In this document: one piece after another, positions 1-12,703 of the stretch | Position numbering within the stretch: the first letter of the stretch is position 1 | Layout: each line of letters begins with the position of its first letter | Source: Marisa cornuarietis | Taxonomy: Eukaryota; Mollusca; Gastropoda; Architaenioglossa; Ampullariidae | Length of the DNA: 64,000 nucleotides | Direction: 5' to 3' | NCBI GenBank assembly: GCA_004794655.1 | Contig: SMMW01000555.1 | Location: forward strand, 7,303,501-7,367,500 | The notes under the pieces: model-generated | Told to the model about the DNA's origin: nothing | The model's database searches: none | The model's input: only the letters and a program-made list of their open reading frames with translations | Made by a program: the position numbers and the translations under genes

Positions 1-392
1 TAGTACGTTACCGATCGTGAAGGTAGTACTACAGTAGTCATGGATTATGACGGTGGTACTGTCTTATATAGTACTGAAGGTAGTACTGTAGTATTACATC
101 ACGGATTATAAAGGTTGTACTGCAGTAGTACGTTACCGATCGTGAAGGTAGTACTACAGTAGTCATGGATTATGACGGTGGTACTGTCTTATATATTATA
201 TCACGGACTATGAAGGATGTACTACAGCTGTACGTCCCGGATTCTGAAGGTAGTACTGTAGTATTACATCACGGATTATAAAGGTTGTACTGCAGTAGTA
301 CGTTACGGATGATTAAAGTAACTGTACGTCACTGATCATGAAGGGCGTACTACAGTAGTACGTCACGGATTATGAAGGCTGTACTACACAAT
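1..392. repeat. minisatellite with a 125-bp higher-order period
   Basis: Variants of a roughly 30-bp unit built on 'tagtacgtcacggattatgaagg' (given here only as a pattern: TAGTACGT, then CACGGATTATGAAGG) are tandemly repeated. A larger unit starting at base 1 is repeated almost identically from base 126, a period of 125 bp, so the array has a two-level structure. It runs off the left edge of the window. No coding potential is visible. Confidence 0.85.
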
Positions 393-2804
393 GCTCGGCT
401 TTGTGGGGGGGGGGATGGGGAGCGGGGACAGACTTCATGCTGGCAGTGAGCGAGGTTTACATTCTTGCCTCCTCTATTTTGAAGGGTTGCCTTCAGCCTT
501 GCCCCTTCCCCCAGTGCCTACACCACTGCTACAGTAGCACGTCACTGTCCAGGTTCACTAAAAGAGCTAAAACAGCGGGTAACAGATCAGGTGTGCTACA
601 CTTTCCATTGTACACAGCTGATAATCACCGGCGATAATCAATACGTCACCTGTGAGACCACATCAGTACACCAGTAGCAGAGAAGCGGGTTCTAGTGACT
701 AGGAAAATAGTAGGCGGACTACATTAGAACGTCACCTCGTATATTTTGATGGATTGAACACCTGTATTGCATGTGGTGGATAAGCCGCGATGTTATTCTT
801 CTGTCTGCAGAAATAGCAGCCTTCCATTACTCAATGGCCATCAATTATTTCTAAAGCCTTTGATATCTGCATGGTTGGAATGGATCAGATATATCATGTA
901 ACATCGTATAAATGTTTTGCAAGTGGTGGTTGCTAAATATTGCATCTGCATTCACATTCATTGTCCAAGTCACCTGTTACTATGTTGAATATGCAGCCTT
1001 TTGCGCAGGTTGATAGATGCACGGGTATAATGCGAAATTGCCCGCTTGCCTACCCAATAAAATTCATTCAGTCCTCCTCTCTCATTATTGATCAATTAGC
1101 AATATCGTGATTTATTAAGTCACTCATTTTCTTCCTTATATTCGTCATCGCACATTTGTGCATCTGCGCCATCAGTTCAACCACCATCGCTCCCACCCAG
1201 CCACCCAGCGGCACATTGTGTAGGTCGTTGCAGAATCCCTGCCAGCTTGCCCATGTGTTCCTCGCCCTGTCTCGCGGTTTTTTTTGAAGTCTCCTGGGAC
1301 GAAGTGAAGGTCGAGCGTGTCCCTACAGGGACGCCATCTGTCAGTCTGTCTTTGTTAGTCCCTCACTTCCTGTCCCAGTGCAACACATTCCCTGTCCCCA
1401 CCCAGCAACCTCTTCCCCCAGCTGCGGCGTGCTTGGGGATGGTTATAATTAGTCCAAATGATCATATAACGTGCCCGCGAGAGTTGGGACACGTGTACAC
1501 ACACACAGGCTTGGTCAAACAACCAGAGAGAGAGAGAGAGACGTACTTTCAAATACACACAGGCAAACAGAAAAGCAGACAGGGTTGGTCAGAAAGGCAA
1601 GTAGCCAGTCGGACAGGGATACAGACATGTTAAAATAACGGACACTTTTTACACCGTTTAATTAAATGATAAAAAATAACGCGATATATATATATATATA
1701 ATCCGCCGAATACTACTGACCAGTTGCAATCTGTCCGTTTAAATCCCACTGATTGCTATGACCTTCAAAACCACAAATTTGTGCACTTGGGCTAGGCACA
1801 GTTGCATAGTGACAGGTAAACAATCTTTTTTTTTTTTTCGTAAATGTTCTCGACAATGTTTTTTGAAAGCGATATCTAAGTGGCGACTGCAGCTGTTAGC
1901 AAAATGTCCCTGAACTTGTTTTTTTGCATGGGATTGGGGCTGTTCAATGATTTTTTTCGAGTTGAAAATAACAGGTTTCCAAGCAAACTTTCATTAATGT
2001 CAAGTAACGGGGCTTAGAGTGAATTGTCGCATTTTAACAGAAGCTAAATCTCTGATGAGTTGGAGAAGCTGATGCTTCAAAAAATAAAACGGCGTAACTT
2101 TAAATTCGTTTACTTCTGAAGGGAGATTACTCTCCGCGCTGAGAAGAGTATCGCGGAGCATTGATTTTGTGCTTGATTAAAGGAGAACCATGAAAAGTAA
2201 TTGTTCTTCTAATTTTGAGACTTGGACTCCTCCTCTTCTTTCTCTCTCCCCTTTCTTTTCTCTCTTTCTATCTGCACGATTTCACTTGTATATTCACCAA
2301 AGTTAAGCATGGTGACCGCGTTAATGAAGTCCGATTACAAGAAACTAAAGATGTTCGGGATGTTCATAATATTCTTCATCTCAACTCTTACCATCTCAAA
2401 AATGTTTGTTTGTTTTTTCCCTTGTTTTTCAGCAAGACAGATCAGAAGTTAAAACATTATGATAAAGGCATCATTTTTGGTATCTTTTATGCATTCTACG
2501 CTCTCTAAGTCAGGGTTGTTTTTAACCCCTTTTTTTAAAAACATGAAATACATATCTTCTTCCTAAGAACATCGTTCTTGACAGTCGAAACAGGAAATAC
2601 GCCATATTGCATTACCTGAGTCACAAAGCGCTCGAGACAGAAAATACTCTTTTCTTAGGGGCTCGATAAATCTGATAACATTTCTGAAGTAAATACATCT
2701 TTGATGAAATGTGTTTTAATATTTAAATAACAGCCTTGTCTTCAAGTTTGTCTTCAAATAAATGGTTTTAGTTCAATGAAGGGGGTGAAAAAAACAACTA
2801 AGGC
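393..2804. other. no gene recognised
   Basis: Only short unconvincing open frames are present. The stretch holds a G-run near 403, an AG-run near 1528-1542, a (TA)n run at 1683-1700 and several T-runs. I see no splice-bounded exon, RNA gene or transposon protein. Confidence 0.6.
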
Positions 2805-3015
2805 GAATAGCTCAATAGCCTAGTGGCAATGAACATAAGTGGTTCACAGAGCTTAGGGCGCGGCATGAGAAAGGCGGAGACAAGCCATCTCCTTCCATCG
2901 TCTTTACCTCCCCTGATAAATCGGGTACCCATTTCCGGTGGACAGCTGCTGATGGGCAGGTGGAGTTTTTCAGGCCTCGAACCTGCGATCTTCGTGCTCC
3001 ACAGTCGAGAGTGAC
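2805..3015 (-). repeat. tRNA-derived SINE-like repeat, truncated
   Basis: Read on the minus strand, the right end carries a B-box-like GGTTCGAGGCC next to an anticodon-arm-like stretch. The left end (about 2818-2865) matches a second copy at 8325-8440 (AGTGGCA ... GAGTGGTTCAC ... TAGGGCATGGC pattern). The tRNA A-box half is missing. Two related copies in one window support a dispersed repeat; the family name is not known to me. Confidence 0.5.
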
Positions 3016-3821
3016 AAATTATGGCAGGGCTATATTCGACGAATCTTCCAGCAAACTTTACACTTTGTGTTTTTTGGACTTAAAAAAAACAGCTATTTAA
3101 AGAAACAAAATTGGCAGGACAACTTTACAGACATGTATTAAGTATTTTTGTTTAACAGAAACGAAATATATTTTGTGACTGACCTTCCTCGTCGCCTCTA
3201 GTTTAATTGAACGCGTCAACTCACGATAATTACCACTGGCAGATCACATGTCATCAATCACTTGCTGCTGACTCATTAGTGTTAAACGTTCACACCGCTT
3301 TAATAGTTTAAACAGTGAAAACGTCTGGTCGAAAAGGGGAGGAGGAAAATGCTTTCTAAATTTAGACTCGCCTTGCCACTGCGCTGAATTAAAAAAAAAA
3401 TCGATCTTACAAGCCACTGCGCGCCATCGCCGGCTCTCAAGTAGTTAAAAAAATAATCAATATAAACCGCGATGAGAGAGGGGATTTCCCTTTCTTTCTG
3501 TAAACCTTTCTCTCGGGAGTGTAGTTTTCTGGCCGCCAGGTGACGGGGTAAGGGGCTGGAGGAAGGAGTGCGGGGGGGGGGTAAGAGAAGAAGATCCTCG
3601 CTATTAATGTATGGAGGCAGCCAGATCCTCTGGATTAGACTGTGCATGCAAGACTGGGGAAGGGCAGATAACTTTTCTAGTTCCGCCGACTTTCCTTGCG
3701 TCCGTCATTGAAACCGACGGCGGTGAGCTTTTCTCTAGTTTGCTTGGCGTTTCCTTTTGACGACAATAGTCTTCTGTGTTTTCTTACTGGTTGATCCCCT
3801 CCCTTTGCAGTATACCTTTTC

Positions 3822-3823
<2 letters not shown>
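3016..3823. other. no gene recognised
   Basis: Non-coding sequence with short T- and A-runs and a G-run near 3570-3580. I see no conserved frame or RNA gene. Confidence 0.55.
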
Positions 3824-3896
<73 letters not shown>

Positions 3897-3915
3897 GCAC
3901 GCACGCATACACACA
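3824..3915. repeat. (CA)n microsatellite with CACG tail
   Basis: About 34 uninterrupted CA units are followed by four CACG units and then short CA. The open frames through it are only His-Thr or Cys-Val repeats and are not genes. Confidence 0.97.
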
Positions 3916-6526
3916 TCTTTAAAGGGGCAGCTAGTGATAGAATTCATCTTGTTGTTCATTGGATCAACAGAACCAAAAAGATGTAACCATTTGAATATTA
4001 GACCCCGATGAATTTCCAGTTCATCAGGACTCCATCCTGATCAAGACTGTGTACCACAGCGCTTAACTATGGAGATAAGAGTGTCAATATCGTTTTAAGA
4101 TGATCTATAGATCTTGACATCGACTTCTGGTTGTTGTGTTCAGTGTACAGATTGTTAACAATTAACAGTCTCTTTTCCTTGACCCACCTTTACTGGACAC
4201 GTGTAGCCAGGTGTCAGTCTCATTGGCACAGCATTGCAGTCACCTTGCAATTGACCTCGTAATTTACTACCGACTCAAGGATTGTGCAACTATATTTTTC
4301 AGCATAGGTGCACAATTCTTTTATCTGTACTCAGTTTATACAACGAAGGTAATAAGAAAATTTATCTTTTTCTCTCTCTCTTTCTCTGTCCCTTGCTTAC
4401 TTTCTTGTCTGTCTCTCTCGTCCTATCTCTTTGTGTGTGTATATATCTTTCTTATTTGTGAAAAATTCAAAAAGATGTGTGTTTTCTTTTCTGTTTGTCT
4501 CTTTTGTTTTTACTTATCACAGCATGCTCAAACCCCTGACTGTGTTTAGTGCGAGGTAGGGGGAGAGAATAAGCACTTTTCTCGAGCTTTAATGTTTAAC
4601 GCCTTTTGTTGCTGGCTCCACTTTAAAAGGCACGTGCACTTCCGTTCAGCCTTCTGTTCAAGAAACTCGTGATGATAACTCTCGTCAAAAACTGGCGTAC
4701 CGTTCCTTTAGTCCTCTCCCTTGTGTGTCTCAGATAACGGCAACCACTCAGGCATGTCGACGTCTCGACGGCCGCGTCAAACTGCAACATTCGATCAGGT
4801 GAGATTTCTGATCCCTATAGCCACTCGCCGACTACATGCAGTTTTCTGTAGCTTGTTATCACCTCTTTTGCCATCATCACTCAGTGGCAGTATCCTGACC
4901 CTCCCTCCTCCCCCGCCTCTTTCAGTTACTTCTTTCGTCCACTTGTATTCACTTAAAAACCACGAGGGACACTGATATGTAGTTATACGCAAGTACTGTC
5001 AGTAAACTATTCTAATTCCTTCTCTCATAAATCAAACTGTCTTCATGGTTTTTTTTTTAAAAAAAGCATTAATAAAAGATTATAAAACAACCCCCAGCAT
5101 TTCAGATCTTCTCTGCTGAACTAGACGATACAACGATCGTGCTGGCAGATTTTTTCTCTCTCTAGCCACCATCCACTCTTGCTATCAGCGTCCTCGAGAC
5201 ACGGTGTCGTGACGACAAACCCCCTTTCCCTCTCATCAATCATGCGTTGAGAAAAACTGTGTCAACACCGCGGTGTGTGAGTTTCCTGACTGCAGCGAAG
5301 GGCGGACTGACTAAAGCACCGGCCAAGTGCCCCTCACCAAATATGGGGTCGATTGATTACTGCTATCTTCAAACACTCAAAGAAGACGCATGAAACAGCC
5401 CACGTGAGCTCATTAGCTATGCTCGTCGACCCACGTGCCTTCATTTCGAATGCACACGGCGCCAGGGCCAATCACTCCTTAGAGGCGGAGCTGTTGAGGG
5501 CTGTGCATAATGTGCGAATACATTATCTGTCAGTCAAAGTCGTCTAGCGGTTCACCCGTTGAAGAGAATCATTGCTTTGGAAAAATGCATTTGCAAATTT
5601 AGGAGGGGGTTGTTTGCTGTAAGAAGGTAGCTGCATTATAGGATGCGTAACCATTATGGTGAGCCGGCTGCAAAACAATGAAGGATAGACTTAAGAAGAT
5701 AAAACACCATGCAGTCCGATATGAATGCGATGAAACGGAAAGCCTGATTGGTCAGATGAGGTGTTAAGCCACACACCATCCTGCGCGCGACAAGACACGC
5801 CCTTCAGGACCTGGTTGTGGTAAAAACTGAGATTGGAAATAAACACAAACGAATGCAAACTATTTTTAAAAGTCGTCGAGAGGTTGACGATATGCCTAAA
5901 TCAAACACGAAGAGCTAAGCCCACAAGCCGTTAAAAGCTGTCGAAAGAGATTAACGAGTCACTGCAGATATTGCCGTCATAAGGTGGCAGATGGAGTAAA
6001 GAGCGCTTTCAATTGTGAGGGGAAAGTGCACTAGCGTCTGTTAGAGGGGGAAAGGGAGGCAGGATTGCGAAATATCGGGGGGGGGGGGGAAGCACACGCA
6101 CAGACCAAACGATGCATAGGAATAAAAAGGGAGGAGGTAGAAACAAAAAATTCGGTAAAGAAAAACAGTAAATAGAAGAGGAGACGTCAGAGAAGAAGAG
6201 AGATGGCCGTCACCAACTAGTACAGTAATGGGAAGATAAAGTAGGAGATAGCGTTCGCAGTGGCCGTCAAGAGGTGTCTGAGGCGCTTTCGAGCGAGAGG
6301 CAAAGCGCCTAAAAATTGCTCTTTCTGCAAGCTTCTCTCAGGCTTCACTGCTAACTTGAGAAGGATGGCGCAAAACGTCATCAGACACCCCCTCTCCTCT
6401 TCCCACTTTTTTTCTGCTGACGCCGATGCTTGCCAGAAGACTTTGTGTGATCAGCCAGGATCAACACGTTGATCGATGTCGCAGTCCCAACGTAATGACG
6501 TCGGTGTCTCTCTCTCTACCCCCCCT

Positions 6527-6558
<32 letters not shown>

Positions 6559-7084
6559 TCCCTCGTTCGCTGGCTGTGTCTGCTTGCCTGACTTCTCGTC
6601 TCTGGGAAAGCTACGCCATCAACTGGCAACGGAAGACCCTCGGCTGCCTCGAACATTGACATGGTGTCAAAGACCAAAGGACATGGACCTCGCCGACGGT
6701 ACGGCGGGGGTAGTGTAACAGGTACTGATGTCGAATGAAATTGCTGATCACGAACGGCAGTTACCAACGGTATCGTGTAGCACGACTCGCTCTCAATCTC
6801 AAAAGCAGCAGCTACAAGATTTTTTGTTAAAAAGTCCGTCTTCTAGGGCGGCTGCCAGGTATTGATTGAGGGCAGATGCCAAATCTTCAGAAAGGGGGGG
6901 GGGGAAGCAGACGCGTTTTTGACAAAAGTTGCAGCCCATTGCATGACTTCTGCATGTTTGCAAACGATGAACATTTTCTGGAAAATGTGTATCTGATGTT
7001 TACAATCCCCTCGAAAGCTTTTAAAACGGGGGTTCTTTGTCTGACTCCATATATCCCAGAGAAAAATGAAGTGAAGGCAAGGAC
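3916..7084. other. no gene recognised
   Basis: Non-coding sequence with a G-run near 6078-6089, a (CT)n(CA)n patch at 6525-6560 and another G-run near 6894-6904. Apart from the candidate regulatory patch listed at 5337-5530, nothing is supported. Confidence 0.55.
5337..5530. promoter_or_regulatory. candidate cis-regulatory patch (CArG box, E-boxes, CCAAT)
   Basis: A perfect CArG-box sequence, CCAAATATGG, is at 5337-5346. Within 200 bp follow two CACGTG-type cores (near 5402 and 5434), a GCCAATCA and a GGCGGAG. Such boxes bind SRF, bHLH factors and NF-Y in animals. Their co-occurrence is suggestive only; no gene is attached, and each short motif can occur by chance. Confidence 0.2.
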
Positions 7085-7245
7085 CTCGTCCTTCAAAGAA
7101 AGGAAGTTGTTGGGGTTTTAACGCCAAGTCAGCAACTAAGACTATATCACGACAAGCTAGTCCAGCCAGACTAATGCCACATCCAGAGACAAATCAAACA
7201 TGGCGGACCTGAGATCCGAAGCCACAACCGGACACCGCGTGAAAG
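7085..7245 (-). repeat. SINE fragment, core and tail
   Basis: On the minus strand this carries the core CTTGTCGTGATATAGTCTTAG followed by TTGCTGACTTGGCG and an AAAACCCCAACAAC tail. The same core occurs at 30346-30542 and 31375-31408. The tRNA head is not recognisable here. I infer a 5'-degraded copy of the same SINE family. Confidence 0.65.
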
Positions 7246-8324
7246 GAAGGAAGGAAGGAAACAAAAGATGAGAGGACCACCTGTTTTCTTACTGAGATCT
7301 TGGCCTCTATGTTATTACCTCCTGCTTGAAAACTTGTTAACTCTTAAGCGACGGATTACTGCTACTGCGCGGGTCCGTCAACACCGCCGATCAATTAACC
7401 CTCGCAGCGGTAAAGTGTGGGTGAAACCTAGCAGGTAACTGTCAAACGCAGCAGATGTGGGTCTCCTATGGGGGCGGACGATGAACGGGAGCAGGCGAGC
7501 AGGCTCTCGCAGTGGCTGGCTGAACGAGAGAGCGCTCTCAGATTTCCTGAACGGAAGGAAAAGAGAACGTGAAAAGGTTAATCTGCATGATTGGGGCCAC
7601 AACCTGACACATATCGTGTAGCACCGCAGCCAAACAGGACACTCCACTGTATTGGAGTTTTGAATTTAAGCGGCCTTCAACGCCCCGGCTCACATCTTGG
7701 GTTCACGCCGTCAGAATTTATTAAGGACGCTGTGTCGACCTGTTTCAAATGTGACTGTGCACACCTTGCTGTGACGAAGAACGTGCTTTCCTGTGATATG
7801 TAGTTCTTAGGTGGTACAGACGATACATTCATTTATTCTTCTTTTTCAGATCAGGTATTGTTAAATGCGTGGCAAGCACATTTGCATGCTAAGTATGATA
7901 CTGCGTCATAAAGTTATAATTATTATTAATCAATCATTCGTTTATTCATTCTATGAGAAAGTTTATAACCTTCCCAGCTTACTCAAGAGGCCCAACGGCA
8001 CAGTTCCCGGGTCAAAAGCCTGTTCATCCCAACTTTCCACCCCCACCTAAAACCCCGTAGCTCCTCCGCCACATCGGCGAGCCTTCGACTCGAAACAATA
8101 GGATGGCAGGTTTGAGTTATCCAGCGCTAATTAAATTATACACGCCATTCTAATTATACTGTCGTTTACAAAGGCAGCACGTGACATCTGACGTAGGTAA
8201 GAACGGTTGTCGCTATCGTTGCTGTAGGCAGTCTCGTACATCGACATCGTTTTAGCACAGCTAGAGACATATGCTTCAGGAGATCCAAGCATGCAGAACA
8301 AAGATACAACACTGGCATCGAAAT
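7246..8324. other. no gene recognised
   Basis: Non-coding sequence containing a short (GGAA)n run near 7243-7260. No exon or RNA gene is seen. Confidence 0.5.
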
Positions 8325-8440
8325 GCTAAAGGTAAAGGTTAAAGGGTTCCCTACGCTAGTGGCACTAGCAACAAACTATGAGTGGTTCACCGTGTCTAGG
8401 GCATGGCCTGTAGAAGACATAGCCCTATTTTTTCAGTCAC
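8325..8440 (-). repeat. SINE-like repeat, second copy of the 2805-3015 family
   Basis: Similarity to 2818-2880 runs through AGTGGCA, GAGTGGTTCAC and TAGGGCATGGCC in the same order and spacing. The tRNA-like end is absent, so this is a partial copy. Confidence 0.45.
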
Positions 8441-9794
8441 CAATTGCCTTTACTTATAATTCCCTACAGTTAAATATATAAATAAGTTAACCAAGGTATG
8501 CAAAGGGTGAAGAAGGGCAGGAGCTTTATTGTAACAGGTCCAGGCGAGCCGCAAACCGAAAAGCATTGTGAATCATAACCACCCACTGTCTACAGAAATA
8601 GAAGCTACAACCGATGTCTGACGTATGAACAACCTGCTGTTGATGTCACATTAGCACAAACAAGGACACTTCATAACTCCACATGCCATTCAGTCGTAGT
8701 AACATTGTTAGTAGAAATAGTATGATACAAGGACACCGGGACACATAAAGGCAAGCACCCCTCACCTTCTTGCACTCACAACAGCAGCCTCGGAGTGACC
8801 TGAAGACCTTTCCACCCCTGTGACCAGGTAGGAGTAGAGGGAGAAAAAGATTGGCGCGGGTGGGGGTGGTGTTGGAAACGGCAGGCGCGCGCATGAATAC
8901 TGATTTCCGCGACGCACGTGCAGGGCGCAAGGCCGGCCATTAGCACGCGACAGCGGAGGGCGCTGCTGAGACACCTGAAAGAAGGCGCATGGGCGCGCAT
9001 GTGCACGACATCTGCTGTTGCCATTAGAGGAAGCGATCCTGGGAAAAAAAAATCAGAGGTGGTAGTGGGGGTGGTGATGGTGGGGGGATAGCGGTGGTGG
9101 CTTGATGTTGAGGAAGGAGGCTTGACTGCAAGCTTTGAGCGCTTAAAGTTGGAAACGTTGTCTGGCCGGCTGCATGATTAGTAAGTCAAGCATCAACAAT
9201 GAGTATCTCCTACCTCCTCATCCACTACTTTTTAACGCCCCTCCCCCACCCCACACACTATGATTGCATGAGTGACGCCAACAAATTACACGTCTGAGGG
9301 AAGGATGAGGGGGTTTTGAGGTTAGGGAGGTGAGGGAAGACGTTTGGGGAGGGTCGAGAAAGAAAGGCAGACCTCACCTGACCTCAAGAATAATTGCGTG
9401 GGGTTGCTGATAGACTCGTTGAAAGCGGAAATAACGGTGCATGCAGGTGAACGAGAGTCTTCGTGTTAATATGCATGCTTGTGATGTGTATGTATATCTC
9501 AGATGGCTGTGAAACGGTGTGGGGGTTATTTCATCTAATCTTTCTCATTCACTTTTTTTTGGCAGAGCTATGTGCCGATAGGTCTAAATCATATCCAGAG
9601 GAAATGCTGCATCTCTGGTAGAGTTTGTCTCTTTATAAATTTGCTCATTTGTTGTCAGCAAATCCCAATTTCCAGAGTGGCGAGAGTGTGATGCTCAAAG
9701 ATGTCTGTACATCGTTGCTACATAAACTGTGATTCTGTTTACTCTCGTTACGTCCGTTCCTCCCACCCTTGATCCCCAAATAATAATAATAACA
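8441..9794. other. no gene recognised
   Basis: Holds a purine-rich, T-interrupted tract near 9050-9120 and another near 9296-9365. No gene is supported. Confidence 0.5.
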
Positions 9795-9990
9795 GGATAC
9801 ATGCCAGCACATTAGAGCACATAAACAAATTCCCCATTACTGGGTAAACGCCGAACGCAGGGTACAACCCCTGCATAGGATACATCCTAATAAAAGGTAC
9901 ATCCCCAGCAGCACAGGGTACACCCCCAACACATGGTACACTCTCTCACAGGGTAATTATCCCAGGGTATATTCACAACACAAGGTAGGG
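9795..9990. repeat. degenerate minisatellite, unit about 18-20 bp
   Basis: The motif GGGTACA followed by C-rich sequence and ACACA recurs with small changes (GGATACAT, GGTACATCCCC, GGGTACACCCCC, GGTACACTC, GGGTATATTC) at about 18-20 bp spacing. The units are diverged, so the array is old. Confidence 0.7.
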
Positions 9991-12569
9991 CAGGCCCTCA
10001 AAATCAACTGCTTCAGAACAGAGCTGTCTCAGTGATGACCAACAGATGGCGCCACAGGGGGGAAGGAAATGCAGCAGATATCTCAGTATTAGCAGACGGT
10101 TATTGCCTAGAATTACGGATCGCGACAGCAGATCCTCGTAACTGCTTCTGTAAACGTATGGAAACAAACTTTTCCCCTCCATTAAAGGCAAGTGTTTCGG
10201 TTTACCTGTCAAATGGCGAGATCTGCTATCCTGACGGCCATCGGCATGGCGACAGGCAAGGGAGCGATTAGCAGCGTAGAGGAAGTCGTTCCAAGCTGGG
10301 TCGCAGAACCCGAACCGAACCGTTACACACGGCGTGAGTCCCATGCAGTTAACTTCCTCCACATATCCTCCTAAAGGCCTTGCAGCTTGCCTTCTTCTCG
10401 CCCAAACATGTCTCGTCTCCATTGCTAGAACTGGAAACAATTTTTCTAGCGTGAGGACCAGCCTGCAAACCGGACTCAAGAACTTGAGTTCCCATCGTAT
10501 AGTTGTGGAAGTCCAAGATAACGGATCTTAACAGTTTAGTGGTGGCTGCTGATAGGGATGTGGTTGCATACGTTGTTTTCAACCCACTGGGACATGTTCT
10601 GGTCGTAATTTGATTAGTGACTTGGGGAGTTTGCATCTGCACAATGTTCACACTGAAGTGCCGATAACGCCGTACCCACCCTACAAGCAGATTCGAACAG
10701 CCAGACTTTGGTAATGACAGCTCTCAGCGCTAATGACTCTCAGATAAAGGTCAGAGGTCACCCGTCACCTAGCTGAGGGAGGAGGAAAAGGGAGAGTTAA
10801 GTCAGCACGGGCTCCATGTTCATTACTGATTGTACCCTCTAAAAAGATTGACACCTCGATAACTGATATGGGGAAGAGGACAAAAATCATGATGCCATAG
10901 ACTAACGGGCTAACAACCGTAAATCTGTTGCCGGCGTTGACGTAATCTAAGCCTATCGGGAGGTACACTGCACAGAGGAAACATGGCAGGTGGTTAAAAA
11001 TTCCTTCCTCCAACACCTACCACTCTTTTTTTTTAACAATTTGAATTCTTATAAAAATATTAGAAACTCTTTAGCTATTCCGTGTCATTTGTAAGAAAGA
11101 TGGTTTTCCACGTAAGGGTTAAAGGAGACGAAGAGAGGAAAATACATGCAGACGAGAAGGAAGGATGCTCATCTGGCTGCTGAACAAGCTTGCGACACTA
11201 CCAGAGGGCACTGTGATATCAGGTAAAGACAATCCCACGTATGCCATCCGATTGCTTGTCCACGTCTAGCTACCAGTCACAGGAGCAGTAGATCAGTATG
11301 TCTGTCTTGCTTCTGCACATCCACCTCAAAATTCATTTTCTCACTTTAACCCTTTAATGCCGTTACTGTGCCGAGGGAGAGTTATGGGCCGTTTGGACGA
11401 GAGACCAGTTACGAACTAAGACTGTCTACCTTTTTTTTCACCAGATTCTCTACCTTGGAAGCTTTCTCTAATATTCCCCTTGTACCTACTCCCACCTCCC
11501 CCCACACAACCTCTTTTCAGACGATCTCCCTTAAGGCACAACTCATTCTCTACTCACACAAAACTTTTCAATCAATAAGTTTTTTCCCACCCCGTTTTTA
11601 TGAAGGAGCCGAGTGTCCTCACACGAGGCCTAGAGTGTATCGTCTATTTTGTCCATTGATTGCAAACGCCCTCGCTTATCGGATTCGCTCTCTCCTCTAT
11701 GCTTCTCGCCTGGTCTGCAAACCTTTGGACAACTATGCAAATATTTGCCTCAACAGGCAAACGTCGTACTGTTTAATAGGTCGGGTTTCTGGCGTTCTCG
11801 GGGCCGCATCAGTTTGCCAGAATGGCGCAATCAAGGTATCACGTAAAAGGAAAAGTGTGCTTTTTTATGACCAGCGTCTCCAGGGAGTCCGAATGCGGTG
11901 CCTCGTTCGGTTTCGGGGAAAGACTTCGACGTGGTCGCACAACGAAGGCCTCTTTCACGGAGGATGTGCGGTACGGGCAATTGGGTACAGCTATGTAACA
12001 CTCGAGGGATTTGTTCCTTTTATGCAAATTAGCCAGCCTCGGTGTCGTCCGTCGTCACGAGATACTCAAAGATGGGGACATTACTCTCGGTGGCTCGTCA
12101 GTGAAGCACCACCGAACGACGTTATGAATCTTTCAAGAGGACAGCAAGACCCCACACAAGTTTGTCGACGCCATTAGCCGACAGATTTGATTACCGTTCC
12201 CTTCCCTACAAACTCCCACCTCCGCTTCCACCCCCCTTTCATCTCTCAAACCAATTTTTTTTCTTCTTCCCTTGTCTTTTGCGCCGATTGGCTGACAAGC
12301 CGCCGCTAGCTCGACAGGAAAAATAACACGTCATCGACCCAGTCTTAGGGCCGTGTGCAAACACACCTCTGACGCCGGTGCAGGCAAACTTGACAAAGGG
12401 AGATGAAAACGATAACTGAAAGGCTGGAACCATGCCGCTGAGATGAGGGCAAATATTGAAACAAGCCGGGTCCTGTGTTTGTTTCTTTGTCTGCATGCCT
12501 CTCCGGAAAGGGGAGGGTGAGTGAGCCGCTGCTAGCCTTCGCCGCAACGTCATGAATCGTTCACGATTT
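9991..12569. other. no gene recognised; long but unconvincing open frames
   Basis: The longest frame, 269 codons at 11368-12177 (+), and one of 168 codons at 9973-10479 (-) show no recognisable domain, no helix or motif pattern and ordinary codon-like noise for a GC-richer region. Two ATGCAAAT octamer sequences lie near 11734 and 12021. I do not call a gene. Confidence 0.5.
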
Positions 12570-12603
12570 ACACACACACACACACACACACACGCACGCA
12601 CGC

Positions 12604-12646
<43 letters not shown>

Positions 12647-12655
12647 CACACACAC
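12570..12655. repeat. (CA)n microsatellite
   Basis: CA units are interrupted by CGCACGCACGCACACG. It lies directly left of the short dispersed repeat at 12661. Confidence 0.95.
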
Positions 12656-12660
12656 TAGAG

Positions 12661-12703
12661 CAAGGTGGTTCTAAGCGAGGAAGTAGCCTGGATGCCAAAG
12701 GTC
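12661..12703. repeat. short dispersed repeat flanking a CA tract, copy 1
   Basis: The 43-bp block starting CAAGGTGG and containing AAGTAGCCTG and CAAAGGTC recurs at 19084-19126 with about five substitutions. Both copies touch a (CA)n tract, here on the left side and there on both sides. This suggests one repeat family that carries or nucleates the microsatellite. Confidence 0.6.

Noticed and set aside
1..392. CRISPR-like array
   Set aside because: Repeats are contiguous without unique spacers and the genome is animal; it is a minisatellite.
3677..3959. Cys-Val or His-Thr repeat proteins over CA tracts (here and at 12239-12655, 52353-52688, 55479-55670, 63456-63689)
   Set aside because: Translations of microsatellites, not genes.
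9973..10479. 168-codon open frame on the minus strand
   Set aside because: No recognisable protein feature; it overlaps the end of a minisatellite.
11368..12177. 269-codon open frame on the plus strand
   Set aside because: No domain, signal, helix pattern or familiar motif, and no splice or promoter support. Open frames of this size can occur by chance in GC-richer DNA.
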